Below the pieces are notes generated by a model that saw only the letters and a list, made by a program, of their open reading frames with translations, was not told the origin of the DNA and did not search any database. The translations under genes and the position numbers were made by a program. A DNA stretch of 64,000 nt from Hymenobacter sp. DG25A (GTDB taxonomy: Bacteria; Bacteroidota; Bacteroidia; Cytophagales; Hymenobacteraceae), in NCBI RefSeq assembly GCF_001280305.1, contig NZ_CP012623.1:2604001-2668000 (forward strand), written 5' to 3'. This document shows positions 50,740 to 58,900 of this stretch, one piece after another; position 1 is the stretch's first letter; each line of letters starts with the position of its first letter.

Positions 50740-51136
50740 AGAGTGCGGGGTATTGCTTAGGATAGTAGTAGCTATACCCTAACGCAACCAATGCAAATGG
50801 GGTTAGTCTGCGCACAGAACAAGCCGCAGACAAAGAAGCGGTGAGCATTGGCAGTGCTACCAAGGCAGTCAGTTCCTAAAGTTGTTCCACCCTATTCTAA
50901 CAAAGCGGCTACCTCTGTCCTTCGAGGCCAGGAACAAGGGCTCCTTGAATGCTATGTGATACTAAAAGGCAAGGCTAAAGTCAATTAGTGGTCTTTTATA
51001 CTAGTATGGCGCAAATCAGATTTTATTTTATATTAGTTATATCAAAATTTATTATAAAATTATACAATAATAATTACTTTCTCATCTAAACCTTCTACGC
51101 TGTTTAATACGCTAGTCAGTATCAGCACATACACTT
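50740..51136. other. AT-rich divergent intergenic region
   Basis: 397 nt between the DUF1990 pair (minus) and an acyltransferase gene (plus). The part at 51000-51110 is very AT-rich (for example TATTAGTTATATC). No exact TAnnTTTG box, inverted repeat or credible gene is visible, although promoters for both sides must lie here. Confidence 0.5.
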
Positions 51137-52291
51137 ATGGAGACTAAGAAATATGCGTATATCGATGCGCTACGTGGGGCAGCTGTGCTGGCGGTGCTGG
51201 CGGTACACTGTGCTGAATTTGGCACCACACTTCCAGCTCATAGCCCACTAGCCGTGGCGGCTGTTTATGGCGCACGGGGCGTACAATTATTCTATATAAT
51301 GAGTGCGCTGACGCTGTTTTTATCCATGAGTGGTCGCAGCAAGGCCGAGCGTTTTGCTACCCTCAACTTTTTCCTAAGGCGTTTTTTCCGCATTGCGCCA
51401 CTGTTTTATTGCGCTGTCCTCTACTACCTGTGGCAGGATGGTTGGGGGCCACGCTATTGGCTGGGCGATGCTCCGGGCATTACCCTGGCCGGCATTGTAG
51501 CCACCGCTACCTTCACCAACGGCGTTAATCCCTATTGGATTAATAGCATTGTACCGGGAGGCTGGTCCATTGCGGTAGAAATGCTGTTTTACGTGTTCGT
51601 TCCCGTGTTATTTCGGGTAGTCACCACCGGTAAAAGAGCCTTATGGCTGCTGGGCTTCACACTGGCGGGGGCCGTTGTCTTTAATGTAGTGCTGGCAGAC
51701 AGGCCGCTGATCGGGAATGTCGAACTTTGGAAGAACTTCCTCTTTATGGCCTTCCCCACGCAGCTACCGGTATTTGCGATGGGCATTGTGCTGTTTTTTC
51801 TGTTAAGCCCGCCGCCAGAAGGCAACTCCCTTGCCTTCCGGCCAGCGGCGCTGCTGATAGGAACCGCGCTGTTGCTTGCCAGCCTGCTACTGGGTAATCT
51901 GGTACCCTCCTACCTGATTTTTGGGGTTGCGTTTGTGATGCTGGCTTATGCCCTGGCCCACTTGCCCACCCGCTGGCTGGTAAACGGCGCTACCGAATAT
52001 ATTGGCCGCATCAGCTACAGCCTGTATCTCACGCACTTTGCCGTGCTGCATGCTATGCAATACTGGGGTATTATGGACCTGACGACGGTAGCCGACGAGA
52101 AAGGAGCCGTACTCAACTACGCACTTCGCTACATGCTGCTCTTGCTGTTGGCAACGATAGTAGCCACCCTTACTTATTACCTGATTGAGAAGCCGGGGAT
52201 GCAGGCCGGCAAATGGCTTATCGGACGCTTTGAGCAGACCGGCAAGCGCCAGGAAATTCCCCGGACAGCTAACGTACCTACCACAGCTTAG
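51137..52291 (+). CDS. Acyltransferase 3 family membrane protein (OafA/OatA-like)
   Basis: 384 residues with about ten transmembrane helices. The start KYAYIDALRGAAVLAVLAVH contains the DALRG motif and catalytic histidine region of acyltransferase 3, and RRFFRIAPLFY carries the conserved RRxxRI-P. These proteins transfer acetyl or other acyl groups to cell-surface sugars such as O-antigen, exopolysaccharide or peptidoglycan. No soluble SGNH domain is fused to it. Slightly lower GC than neighbours. A stable hairpin follows the stop codon. Confidence 0.9.
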   Translation: METKKYAYIDALRGAAVLAVLAVHCAEFGTTLPAHSPLAVAAVYGARGVQLFYIMSALTLFLSMSGRSKAERFATLNFFLRRFFRIAPLFYCAVLYYLWQDGWGPRYWLGDAPGITLAGIVATATFTNGVNPYWINSIVPGGWSIAVEMLFYVFVPVLFRVVTTGKRALWLLGFTLAGAVVFNVVLADRPLIGNVELWKNFLFMAFPTQLPVFAMGIVLFFLLSPPPEGNSLAFRPAALLIGTALLLASLLLGNLVPSYLIFGVAFVMLAYALAHLPTRWLVNGATEYIGRISYSLYLTHFAVLHAMQYWGIMDLTTVADEKGAVLNYALRYMLLLLLATIVATLTYYLIEKPGMQAGKWLIGRFEQTGKRQEIPRTANVPTTA

Positions 52292-52309
52292 CAACTATGC
52301 TTTCAACCC

Positions 52310-52346
52310 GAACGGGCCGGTGGTTACACAACCACCGGCCCGTTCG
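52310..52346 (+). terminator. Stable hairpin between the acyltransferase and nfi genes
   Basis: CGAACGGGCCGGTGGTT pairs perfectly with AACCACCGGCCCGTTCG around a 3-nt loop. No T-run follows, so it may be a terminator aided by a factor, or an RNA-stability element. Confidence 0.55.
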
Positions 52347-52377
52347 TCGTATAACAGGGCAACTATTCTCTATCCCT

Positions 52378-53064
52378 ATGGCCTATTACCGCCCCGCCCA
52401 TCCGCCCGTTGATCCTCTGATTGTCCGGGACCTGACCAAGCTGCAGGAAACAATGCGCGCCCAGGTGCGCCTGGAGCCCCTAGCCCAGGAGCCCCAGTTC
52501 ATTGCCGGCTGCGACTCCTCTTTTCCCACCCCTACCACCATTCTCTCAGTGTTTGTGCTCTTGAAATATCCGTCGTTGGAGGTGGTGGAAAAAGCCTGGA
52601 ATACGGAGGTGGTGGAAATGCCCTACGTGCCCGGTTTCCTTTCCTTCCGCGAAGCGCCCAACCTGCTGCTGGCCTATGCCAAGCTGCACCAGAAACCCGA
52701 TGTGATTATGGTAGATGGCCACGGCATTGCGCACCCGCGCCGCATGGGCATTGCCGCGCACTTGGGCGTGTTGCTGAATAAACCCACCTTCGGAGTGGCC
52801 AAACAAAAGCTCACCGGCACCTATACCGAGCCGGATAGCACCAAAGGCAGTATTTCACCGCTCACCGATAAAAGCGGTGAGCTGTTAGGCGAAGTCATCC
52901 GCAGTAAGGACAATGTAAATCCGCTGTTTTTGAGTCCCGGCCACCGCTGCGACCAGGCCACGGCCACGCGCCTTACGCTGGCATGCCTGCGCGGCTACAA
53001 GCTCCCCGAGCCTACCCGCCTGGCCGATTATTGGGCCGAGGAATTTAAAAAGGAGCTACGCTAA
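52378..53064 (+). CDS. nfi: Endonuclease V
   Basis: 228 residues; cleaves DNA next to deoxyinosine and other deaminated bases. Conserved motifs are present: GCDSSF with D46, YVPGFLSFRE with E91, VDGHGIAHPRRMG with D112, and KPTFGVAKQKLTG. The ATG at 52378 removes an unlikely N-terminal extension that would overlap the hairpin at 52310-52346. A lipoprotein gene follows after 10 nt and may be co-transcribed. Confidence 0.95.
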   Translation: MAYYRPAHPPVDPLIVRDLTKLQETMRAQVRLEPLAQEPQFIAGCDSSFPTPTTILSVFVLLKYPSLEVVEKAWNTEVVEMPYVPGFLSFREAPNLLLAYAKLHQKPDVIMVDGHGIAHPRRMGIAAHLGVLLNKPTFGVAKQKLTGTYTEPDSTKGSISPLTDKSGELLGEVIRSKDNVNPLFLSPGHRCDQATATRLTLACLRGYKLPEPTRLADYWAEEFKKELR

Positions 53065-53074
53065 CCCGGTTGCT

Positions 53075-53755
53075 ATGGGCCGCATTCATTTACTTCTGAC
53101 AGAGATACTGAGCGCAGCTTTTCTGCTGGCGGCTTGCCACTCGGAGCCAAGCAGTTCCACCATTGCGCCTCCGCCGCCCACTACCGCTACGGATTCGGTG
53201 GCTGCGGGACCAGAGGCCGCGACTTCTCCCCTGCCTGACACCACCCTGCTGGCCGCCTGGCAGCAGTTCGACCGTGCCATCCGGGCGCACGATACGCTGG
53301 CCCTGCAGCGCCTCTTGGACCCCGCCGTGGGGCTTTGGGTGCTGGAGCAGCCCGGTGCTATGCCGTTGGTAACGCACGTAGCCCACGTGCGCGACTTCCA
53401 CCGAAACTACCAGAATCTGCCCTTATTCTCGCTGGATCAGCAGCTGATGGCCTGCTCCACCCCTGTTCCGGTTACGGCACTTCCCAAGTTTGACTGTGGC
53501 ATGCAAACCGATTCTACCTCGGGCTTTACGCGGGATGGCTGCTTCGTGAGCACAGCGGCCGATTTTCGCCGCATGGATTTATGGCCTTATGGTACTGTGC
53601 AGGGCGGCACTGCCGCCGAAGGAAAAGCGGCGCAGGCCCGTGCTACACATACTATCCTGCAAACCCGCTTCAGCTTCAAATTCCACTTCGCCAAGTCAGC
53701 CGACGGTACCTGGCGGCTGGTGTTCCTGGATTTGCGCATTCCCTGCAGCGCCTGA
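53075..53755 (+). CDS. Hypothetical lipoprotein
   Basis: 226 residues. The signal ends in LLAAC, a good lipobox, and is followed by a Pro/Thr/Ser-rich linker and a domain of about 170 residues (LLAAWQQFDRAIRAHDTLALQRLLDPAVGLWVLEQPG), which looks like an NTF2- or SnoaL-type beginning but is not conclusive. Four further cysteines occur, and the end reads RFSFKFHFAKSADGTWRLVFLDLRI, also in keeping with an NTF2-like fold. It lies 10 nt behind nfi. Its last 60 nt overlap the convergent gluQ gene. Confidence 0.7.
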   Translation: MGRIHLLLTEILSAAFLLAACHSEPSSSTIAPPPPTTATDSVAAGPEAATSPLPDTTLLAAWQQFDRAIRAHDTLALQRLLDPAVGLWVLEQPGAMPLVTHVAHVRDFHRNYQNLPLFSLDQQLMACSTPVPVTALPKFDCGMQTDSTSGFTRDGCFVSTAADFRRMDLWPYGTVQGGTAAEGKAAQARATHTILQTRFSFKFHFAKSADGTWRLVFLDLRIPCSA

Positions 53756-54670
53756 TAGCAGCAACAGGCCCGACACCTCAAATGCCCCCCGCAAGGCTTC
53801 TAATGAGTGCCCGGCCGCTTCCGGCAGCCCCAGCAGCCGGGCCACGGCCGCATACACGGGCTGGGGGCTGGCCGCTTCACCCATAATTCCTCTATCCAGC
53901 TCCTGCTGCTGCGACTTGGATAGCTTCTGGCCACCGGCAGCCGGCAGCAGCGGATGATGCACGAACTGCGTGCTAAGAAAAGGGCGCGTGGTTGGCAATT
54001 GCGCCGCCAGCCACAGCTGGGCAGCGGTGCTAGGCAGTAAATCGAGGCCGCGCACAATGAGGTTAGTGTCCAGGCGCACATCATCGACTAGGGAGCCAAT
54101 CTGGTAGGCGGCGGTGCCGTCTTTTTTGCGCACCACCAAATCACCCAGTTCGGCGGCCAGCGGCACTGTTACTGACCCCTGCCAGAGGTCCGGAAATTGC
54201 ACGCGCAACGCCTTGGGCACATGGGCGCGCCAGGCGGTTTCGGGGGTATCAAAAGGCACTTGCTGCGGGCGGCAGGTGCCGGCATACAGGCCGTGGGGCG
54301 TGGCACGCAGGATATCGGCGCGGGAGCAGCGGCAGGCGTAGAGCAAGCCGGGTACGGCGCGTAGCTGGTCTAGCAGCTGCTGGTATTCGGCTAACCGATG
54401 CTGCTGAGAGTAATGCCGCTCAAAGTCATCGGGGCCGCTGGGGCCGTGGTCGTAGTCGAGGCCTAGCCACGCTATGGTGCGGAAGATATTTTCCAGGTAG
54501 GCCGGGCGCAGGCGGGCGCGGTCCAGGTCATCGATGCGCAGGTGCAGTGTGCCGTGGGCGCGGCGCACCAGAAGCCACGTCAGCACAAAGTTGACGGCAT
54601 TGCCCAGATGCAGATAGCCGCTGGGCGTGGGCGCCAGGCGCGATACAACGGGAGGAGGACTCTGGCTCAT
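53696..54670 (-). CDS. gluQ: Glutamyl-Q tRNA(Asp) synthetase
   Basis: 324 residues of a truncated glutamyl-tRNA synthetase. The catalytic Rossmann domain carries the HIGH variant GYLHLGN (18-24) and the KLSKS motif near 255, and no anticodon-binding domain is present. GluQ attaches glutamate to queuosine at the wobble position of tRNA-Asp. The zinc cysteines lie around YACRCSRADI and YAGTC. The last 20 codons overlap the convergent lipoprotein gene. TAATTTTC at 54679-54686 is a possible -7 box only 8 nt before the ATG. Confidence 0.9.
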   Translation of the reverse strand: MSQSPPPVVSRLAPTPSGYLHLGNAVNFVLTWLLVRRAHGTLHLRIDDLDRARLRPAYLENIFRTIAWLGLDYDHGPSGPDDFERHYSQQHRLAEYQQLLDQLRAVPGLLYACRCSRADILRATPHGLYAGTCRPQQVPFDTPETAWRAHVPKALRVQFPDLWQGSVTVPLAAELGDLVVRKKDGTAAYQIGSLVDDVRLDTNLIVRGLDLLPSTAAQLWLAAQLPTTRPFLSTQFVHHPLLPAAGGQKLSKSQQQELDRGIMGEAASPQPVYAAVARLLGLPEAAGHSLEALRGAFEVSGLLLLSGAAGNAQIQEHQPPGTVG

Positions 54671-54778
54671 GGCGAAGCGAAAATTACGCTTCTATGCGCA
54701 TTTACCAGATAGATAATTCATTTAAGACATAGTAAGGCTGTTATGTCGGGCTCGTAGAGAAATCACACCCACTTCACC

Positions 54779-54930
54779 TGTCATGCTGACAAAGGAAGGA
54801 TCTTCTCCCATTAGCACTAGTCGTTATTACGATGGTCGTGCTGGCGTGATAAGGTCCTTCGCAAGCTCAGGATGACAATTGCTATGGCAACGACCCTACG
54901 CGAGATGTCTCGACAAGCTCGACATGACGG
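54779..54930. repeat. Family A-related repeat, copy A6, with an additional half copy
   Basis: Degenerate arms TGTCATGCTGACAAAGGAAG and CCTTCGCAAGCTCAGGATGA pair imperfectly around a long loop; a half copy (GAGATGTCTCGACAAGCTCG) follows at about 54899-54930. This is the most diverged member. It lies in the 375-nt gap between gluQ and the first pirin gene; the rest of the gap is AT-rich without a visible gene. Confidence 0.7.
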
Positions 54931-55045
54931 CCTCTTGCGCACAACACTTCTACCCCAATCGGAAACATTATTATCACAATTGATGTATGTACATATATCA
55001 ACCATAAACAACTATGTTTGTGGGCTGATTTTAACCTGCATCAAC

Positions 55046-55759
55046 ATGAAAACGGTTTTCCACGCGGCTTCTACCCGCGGCCACGCCAGCCACGGTTGGC
55101 TTAACTCTTACCACACGTTCAGCTTTGGCGGCTACCAGAACCCCGACCGAGTGCATTTTGGGGCGCTGCGCGTGCTGAATGATGATACCGTGTCGGCGGG
55201 CATGGGATTTGGCCGTCACCCGCATGATAACATGGAAATCATCAGCATTCCGCTTTCCGGCGACCTGGAGCACCAGGACAGCACCGGCCGCCAGGCCGTT
55301 ATCCGGAACGGGGATGTGCAGGTGATGAGTGCCGGCACCGGCATTGCACACAGCGAGAAAAACCATAGCACCAGCGAGGAAGTTAAGTTTCTGCAGATCT
55401 GGGTATTCCCCAACAAGCGCAACGTAACGCCGCGCTACGATCAGCAGACCTTCCGCCCCGCAGACCGCCACAACCAGTTCCAGCAGATTGTGTCGCCCTC
55501 CGCGGATGATGCCGGCGTGTGGATTCACCAGGATGCCTGGTTTCAGCTGGGTGACTTTGATGCCGGCCAAAACACGGAATACACCATTAAGCGCCCCGAA
55601 AACGGCGTTTATGTATTCGTGCTGGAAGGCAGCGCTACCGTGAACGGACAGCCCCTGCAGCGCCGCGACGGGCTGGGCATATGGGAGACGGACAAGCTGC
55701 AGATTACCGCCGACAGCAACACCCAACTGTTGCTGATGGACGTACCCATGTCTTTCTAA
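55046..55759 (+). CDS. Pirin family bicupin protein
   Basis: 237 residues from the ATG at 55046 (MKTVFHAAST). The N-terminal cupin holds the metal-binding set RHPHDNMEI and AGTGIAHSEKN, as in YhhW and human pirin; the C-terminal cupin is degenerate. Some members oxidise quercetin, others act as regulators; neither can be assigned from sequence. The frame extends upstream to 54872, but that part is repeat DNA. A nitroreductase gene and a second pirin gene follow on the same strand. Confidence 0.9.
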   Translation: MKTVFHAASTRGHASHGWLNSYHTFSFGGYQNPDRVHFGALRVLNDDTVSAGMGFGRHPHDNMEIISIPLSGDLEHQDSTGRQAVIRNGDVQVMSAGTGIAHSEKNHSTSEEVKFLQIWVFPNKRNVTPRYDQQTFRPADRHNQFQQIVSPSADDAGVWIHQDAWFQLGDFDAGQNTEYTIKRPENGVYVFVLEGSATVNGQPLQRRDGLGIWETDKLQITADSNTQLLLMDVPMSF

Positions 55760-55852
55760 AGGCCCATTCTGCCTTTTCTCTTTCCTGATGGCGGGCTACC
55801 GCCACGTTTTTCCGGTTTTGGGCCGATGCCCGAAGCCATTTTTCCTCTCGAT

Positions 55853-56425
55853 ATGAAAGTTGCCACCACCACCTATCCGGTTCATGAGCTGATTCGCAAG
55901 CGCTGGAGCCCCCGCTCCTTTGCCAGCTACCCCGTGGCCCCGGAAACCATGGGCCAGCTATTTGAAGCGGCCTCCTGGGCTGCCAGCGCCATGAATGCGC
56001 AACCCTGGCGCTACATCTACGCCCACCACGCCGACCAGGAAACCTTCCAGAAAATGGTAGACTGCCTGCTGCCCGGCAACCAGCCTTGGGCCAAAAACGC
56101 CCCGGTCCTGATTCTGGCTCTGGCCGAGACGCAGTATGAAAATGGCAGCCCCAACACCGTAGCCCTGCACGATTTGGGCGCCGCCAACGCCAACCTGCTG
56201 CTGGAAGCCACTGCCCTGGGCTTGCATGGCCACCTGATGGGTGGTTTCGACGCGGCCAAAACCAAAGCGGCCTTTAACCTGCCCGACACGCTGCAGCCCG
56301 TGGTATTTATTGCCTTGGGCTACTTGGGTGAGGCCGAGCAGCTGGACGAACCTTTCCTGAGTCGCGAAAAGGCTGCGCGCCAGCGCAAAGGGATAAATGA
56401 AATTGCCTTTCACGAGCATTTGTAA
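55853..56425 (+). CDS. Nitroreductase family flavoprotein
   Basis: 190 residues (199 if started at 55826). FMN-dependent nitroreductase fold: KRWSPRSFASYPV at the start binds FMN phosphate, followed by LFEAASWAASAMNAQPWRYIYA, DLGAANANLLLEATALGLHGHLMGGF, and a final IALGYLGEAEQL. It probably reduces quinones or nitro compounds with NAD(P)H as a homodimer. It lies about 90 nt behind a pirin gene and in front of another, a combination that suggests a redox or detoxification cluster for aromatics (inferred). Confidence 0.9.
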   Translation: MKVATTTYPVHELIRKRWSPRSFASYPVAPETMGQLFEAASWAASAMNAQPWRYIYAHHADQETFQKMVDCLLPGNQPWAKNAPVLILALAETQYENGSPNTVALHDLGAANANLLLEATALGLHGHLMGGFDAAKTKAAFNLPDTLQPVVFIALGYLGEAEQLDEPFLSREKAARQRKGINEIAFHEHL

Positions 56426-56452
56426 GCGTGATAATCCACCAGCCAGCTTAAG

Positions 56453-56495
56453 GTAGAACGCTAGGGCGCGACAAAGTCGGGCCCTAGCGTTCTAC
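56453..56495 (+). terminator. Stable hairpin between nitroreductase and second pirin gene
   Basis: GTAGAACGCTAGGGC pairs perfectly with GCCCTAGCGTTCTAC (15 bp); the loop can extend the stem through CGAC/GTCG. No T-run follows. Confidence 0.55.
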
Positions 56496-56517
56496 TGGTC
56501 CTCTACCCCTTTCCACT

Positions 56518-57228
56518 ATGAACTACCGCATTATCCGCGCCGCCGACCGGGGCCTGAAAGACATTGGCTGGCTGCAGAGCAACTTTTCCTTCTCCTTCAG
56601 CAGCTACCACAACCCCGAGCGCAGCGGCTTTGGGCTGCTGCGGGTCTTCAACGACGACTTTGTGCAGCGCGGGGGCGGCTTTGGCCTGCACGCGCACAGC
56701 AACATGGAAATCATATCGGTGCTGCTGAGTGGGCGCATGAACCACAAGGATAGCATGGGGTATTCGGAGGTGATTGAGCCCGGCGGCGTGCAGATTATGA
56801 GTGCCGGCAGCGGCCTGCGCCACGAGGAGCACAACGTGGGCGACGAGGAGGTGAACTTCCTGCAGATCTGGATTGAGCCCAAGCTGCAGAACACCACGCC
56901 CCGCTACCAGCGCCGGCAGTTTCCGGAGGAAAAGCGCCGCAACCAGCTGGTTACCATTGTCAGCAATGAGGAAGGCACCGCGCACTGCTGGATTAACCAG
57001 AACGCGCGACTTTCTCTGGGCTATTTTGAGGCTGGTAACACGGTAGAGTACTCGCTAAACCCGCTGAACAAGGCCGTGTTTGTGTTTGTGATAGATGGGC
57101 AGCTGACGGTGAACGGCCAGACCATTGAAAAGCGGGATAGTATTGGGCTGTGGGATACGGATAACGTTTCCATTGAGTGCCCGGCAGAAAGCCGGTTTAT
57201 TCTCATTGAGGCGCCCATCAACCACTAA
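56518..57228 (+). CDS. Second pirin family bicupin protein
   Basis: 236 residues, a paralogue of the gene at 55046. Shared motifs include HSNMEIISVLLSG, MSAGSGLRHEEHN, FLQIWIEPK and a C-terminal QLTVNGQTIEKRDSIGLWDTD. Metal residues are present in the N-terminal cupin. It differs enough from its neighbour (for example GLHAHS versus GRHPHD) to have a distinct role. The ATG at 56518 lies 22 nt behind a strong hairpin. Terminator follows. Confidence 0.9.
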   Translation: MNYRIIRAADRGLKDIGWLQSNFSFSFSSYHNPERSGFGLLRVFNDDFVQRGGGFGLHAHSNMEIISVLLSGRMNHKDSMGYSEVIEPGGVQIMSAGSGLRHEEHNVGDEEVNFLQIWIEPKLQNTTPRYQRRQFPEEKRRNQLVTIVSNEEGTAHCWINQNARLSLGYFEAGNTVEYSLNPLNKAVFVFVIDGQLTVNGQTIEKRDSIGLWDTDNVSIECPAESRFILIEAPINH

Positions 57229-57249
57229 AACCCTACTTAACACTTTGCC

Positions 57250-57279
57250 AAAAAAGCCTCCCCTTGGGGAGGCTTTTTT
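57250..57279 (+). terminator. Terminator after the second pirin gene
   Basis: AAAAAAGCCTCCCC pairs with GGGGAGGCTTTTTT. Confidence 0.9.
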
Positions 57280-57392
57280 GATTTAAGGCGGCATCTTTTC
57301 CTATACCTCCTCTACAACCCCTCGCCCCGGATTTACGTTTTAGCATACACAGGATTAGCTGTTTACACTTTTTTCCTAACTGCGAATCTGCC

Positions 57393-57680
57393 ATGAAATC
57401 TTTCAAATTCATTTTCACCCTGCTGCTAGCTTTTTTTCTGCTGGGCAGCAACCTGACCAGTGCCGTGGCGCAAACCAAGCCCAAAAAGCACTGGAGTAAA
57501 AAAGCGAAGGGTGCCGTTATTGGTGCCGGCGCCGGGGCCGTTACGGGCGCTGTAGTCGGCGGTAAAAAAGGAGCTGTAGTCGGCACCGTAGCCGGGGCCG
57601 CCGCCGGGAGCATCATCGGCAAGAAAAAGGACAAGAAAAAAGACCCCGTGCGCTACAAGCACTACACCCGCAAAGACTAG
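57393..57680 (+). CDS. Glycine-zipper domain envelope protein
   Basis: 95 residues with a signal peptide (FTLLLAFFLLGSNLTSAVAQ). The mature part is basic, with a glycine zipper of the YMGG type (GAVIGAGAGAVTGAVVGGKKGAVVGTVAGAAAGSIIG) that can insert in or pack against a membrane, and a Lys-rich tail. TACGTTTT at 57334-57341 is a likely -7 box. Terminators on both sides indicate a single-gene unit. Role unknown. Confidence 0.85.
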   Translation: MKSFKFIFTLLLAFFLLGSNLTSAVAQTKPKKHWSKKAKGAVIGAGAGAVTGAVVGGKKGAVVGTVAGAAAGSIIGKKKDKKKDPVRYKHYTRKD

Positions 57681-57697
57681 GTATTGTACTATTTACC

Positions 57698-57738
57698 CGA
57701 ACACTCCAGACACTCCCGCTGGGGTGTTCGTTATTTTT
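57698..57738 (+). terminator. Terminator after the glycine-zipper gene
   Basis: CGAACACTCC pairs with GGGGTGTTCG (with G-U pairs), followed by TTATTTTT. Confidence 0.65.
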
Positions 57739-57903
57739 ACCCAGGCCATAAAACGCCAGTTATGGGGGTTACCGCCTAGCTCGTTCGATCGAAATCGGAA
57801 TTCCGTTCTATAGTAGAAAAACTAATTCTTACCTTCTGGCACCATTTAGCCGCTCCCCACCCAGCCTTAGCATAAACCCACCTCACCTCCTTGATTCTGC
57901 CGG

Positions 57904-58761
57904 ATGAAACCTAATTCCTTTCTAGAAATCGAGCAAAGCCATCTGGCCCTGGCGCAATTCTACCGCTGGTTCCAGTTGTATGAGCGCCCACTGACGGATG
58001 AGCGCCGGCAGCATGCCCTTGCCCTGTTAGCTGATGACGTAGAAATACAATCTGTGAATGGCGCTTTTAAAGGGCATGCCGCTTTTCTGGAACGGCTGGC
58101 TTTATATGATGGCTGGAAGACGGCACACCACGTACAATTCGCTGCTGTTAAGCCCCTCACCCCTGATACGTTGGAGTTGGTGGGGCATGTGCTCTTCCAG
58201 AACATCCGGCCCGATGGCAACCGACACAGCTACAACCTGCAGTACGATGCCCGGCTGGCACTAATTCCGGATGAGCTTCCGGTTTTCACTTCCATAAAGC
58301 TTACGCCCACGGGCAATGTAGAGCCCGTAGCATTTGAGGATGCTTACCCCGTCAATCGGGTATCTTCTCTGTTGCATTACTGGCTGTATTGCATGGAAAC
58401 CCACAATGGAGATGCTTCCAGGATGCGGGAGCTGTATACACCGGAGTTTGAGTTGTACACGGCTACCGCCGGGCATCTTTCCAACTGGGAGCAGGTGCAG
58501 GCCTGGATCGGGGCCCTGCCTGTGCGTATTAGTTACAGCAGCCACCACATCCGGGACCTGACCGTGCAGGCCAATGCGGATAGTACATTTTCGGCTTCGT
58601 TTATATTAGACTGGCAGGGGATTTCCTCCGAAGGCGAGCCAATGATAGCCGAGTTGCAACACGAGTGGCTGGTGGAAGACAACCCGAACAACCGATTTGC
58701 CGCGCTCAAAAATGTGCGTATAGTAACCACGGAGCCTTTTCAGATAAATTATTCGCTGTAA
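57904..58761 (+). CDS. Protein with two NTF2/SnoaL-like domains
   Basis: 285 residues, cytoplasmic. Two halves each look like an NTF2-like cone fold: the first (FYRWFQLYERPLTDERRQHALALLADDVEIQSVNGAFKGHAAFLERL) and the second (LLHYWLYCMETHNGDASRMRELYTPEFELYTATAGHLSNWEQVQAWI). Such folds bind small polyketide- or steroid-like ligands or isomerise them, but no catalytic pair stands out. Tandem internal duplication is the main feature. No operon partner. Confidence 0.75.
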   Translation: MKPNSFLEIEQSHLALAQFYRWFQLYERPLTDERRQHALALLADDVEIQSVNGAFKGHAAFLERLALYDGWKTAHHVQFAAVKPLTPDTLELVGHVLFQNIRPDGNRHSYNLQYDARLALIPDELPVFTSIKLTPTGNVEPVAFEDAYPVNRVSSLLHYWLYCMETHNGDASRMRELYTPEFELYTATAGHLSNWEQVQAWIGALPVRISYSSHHIRDLTVQANADSTFSASFILDWQGISSEGEPMIAELQHEWLVEDNPNNRFAALKNVRIVTTEPFQINYSL

Positions 58762-58900
58762 CAGCCCGGCTGCCCAGTTGATGGTTCAGCCTGGATTGGC
58801 ACCTACTGCTACGACAGGCAGCCCCGGCCACCGTGCCTTGTGCATTTAACTCTATCTGTTATTGAGGCTTGCTCAAACGCCTGCTTAGTGCTTGCGGAGC

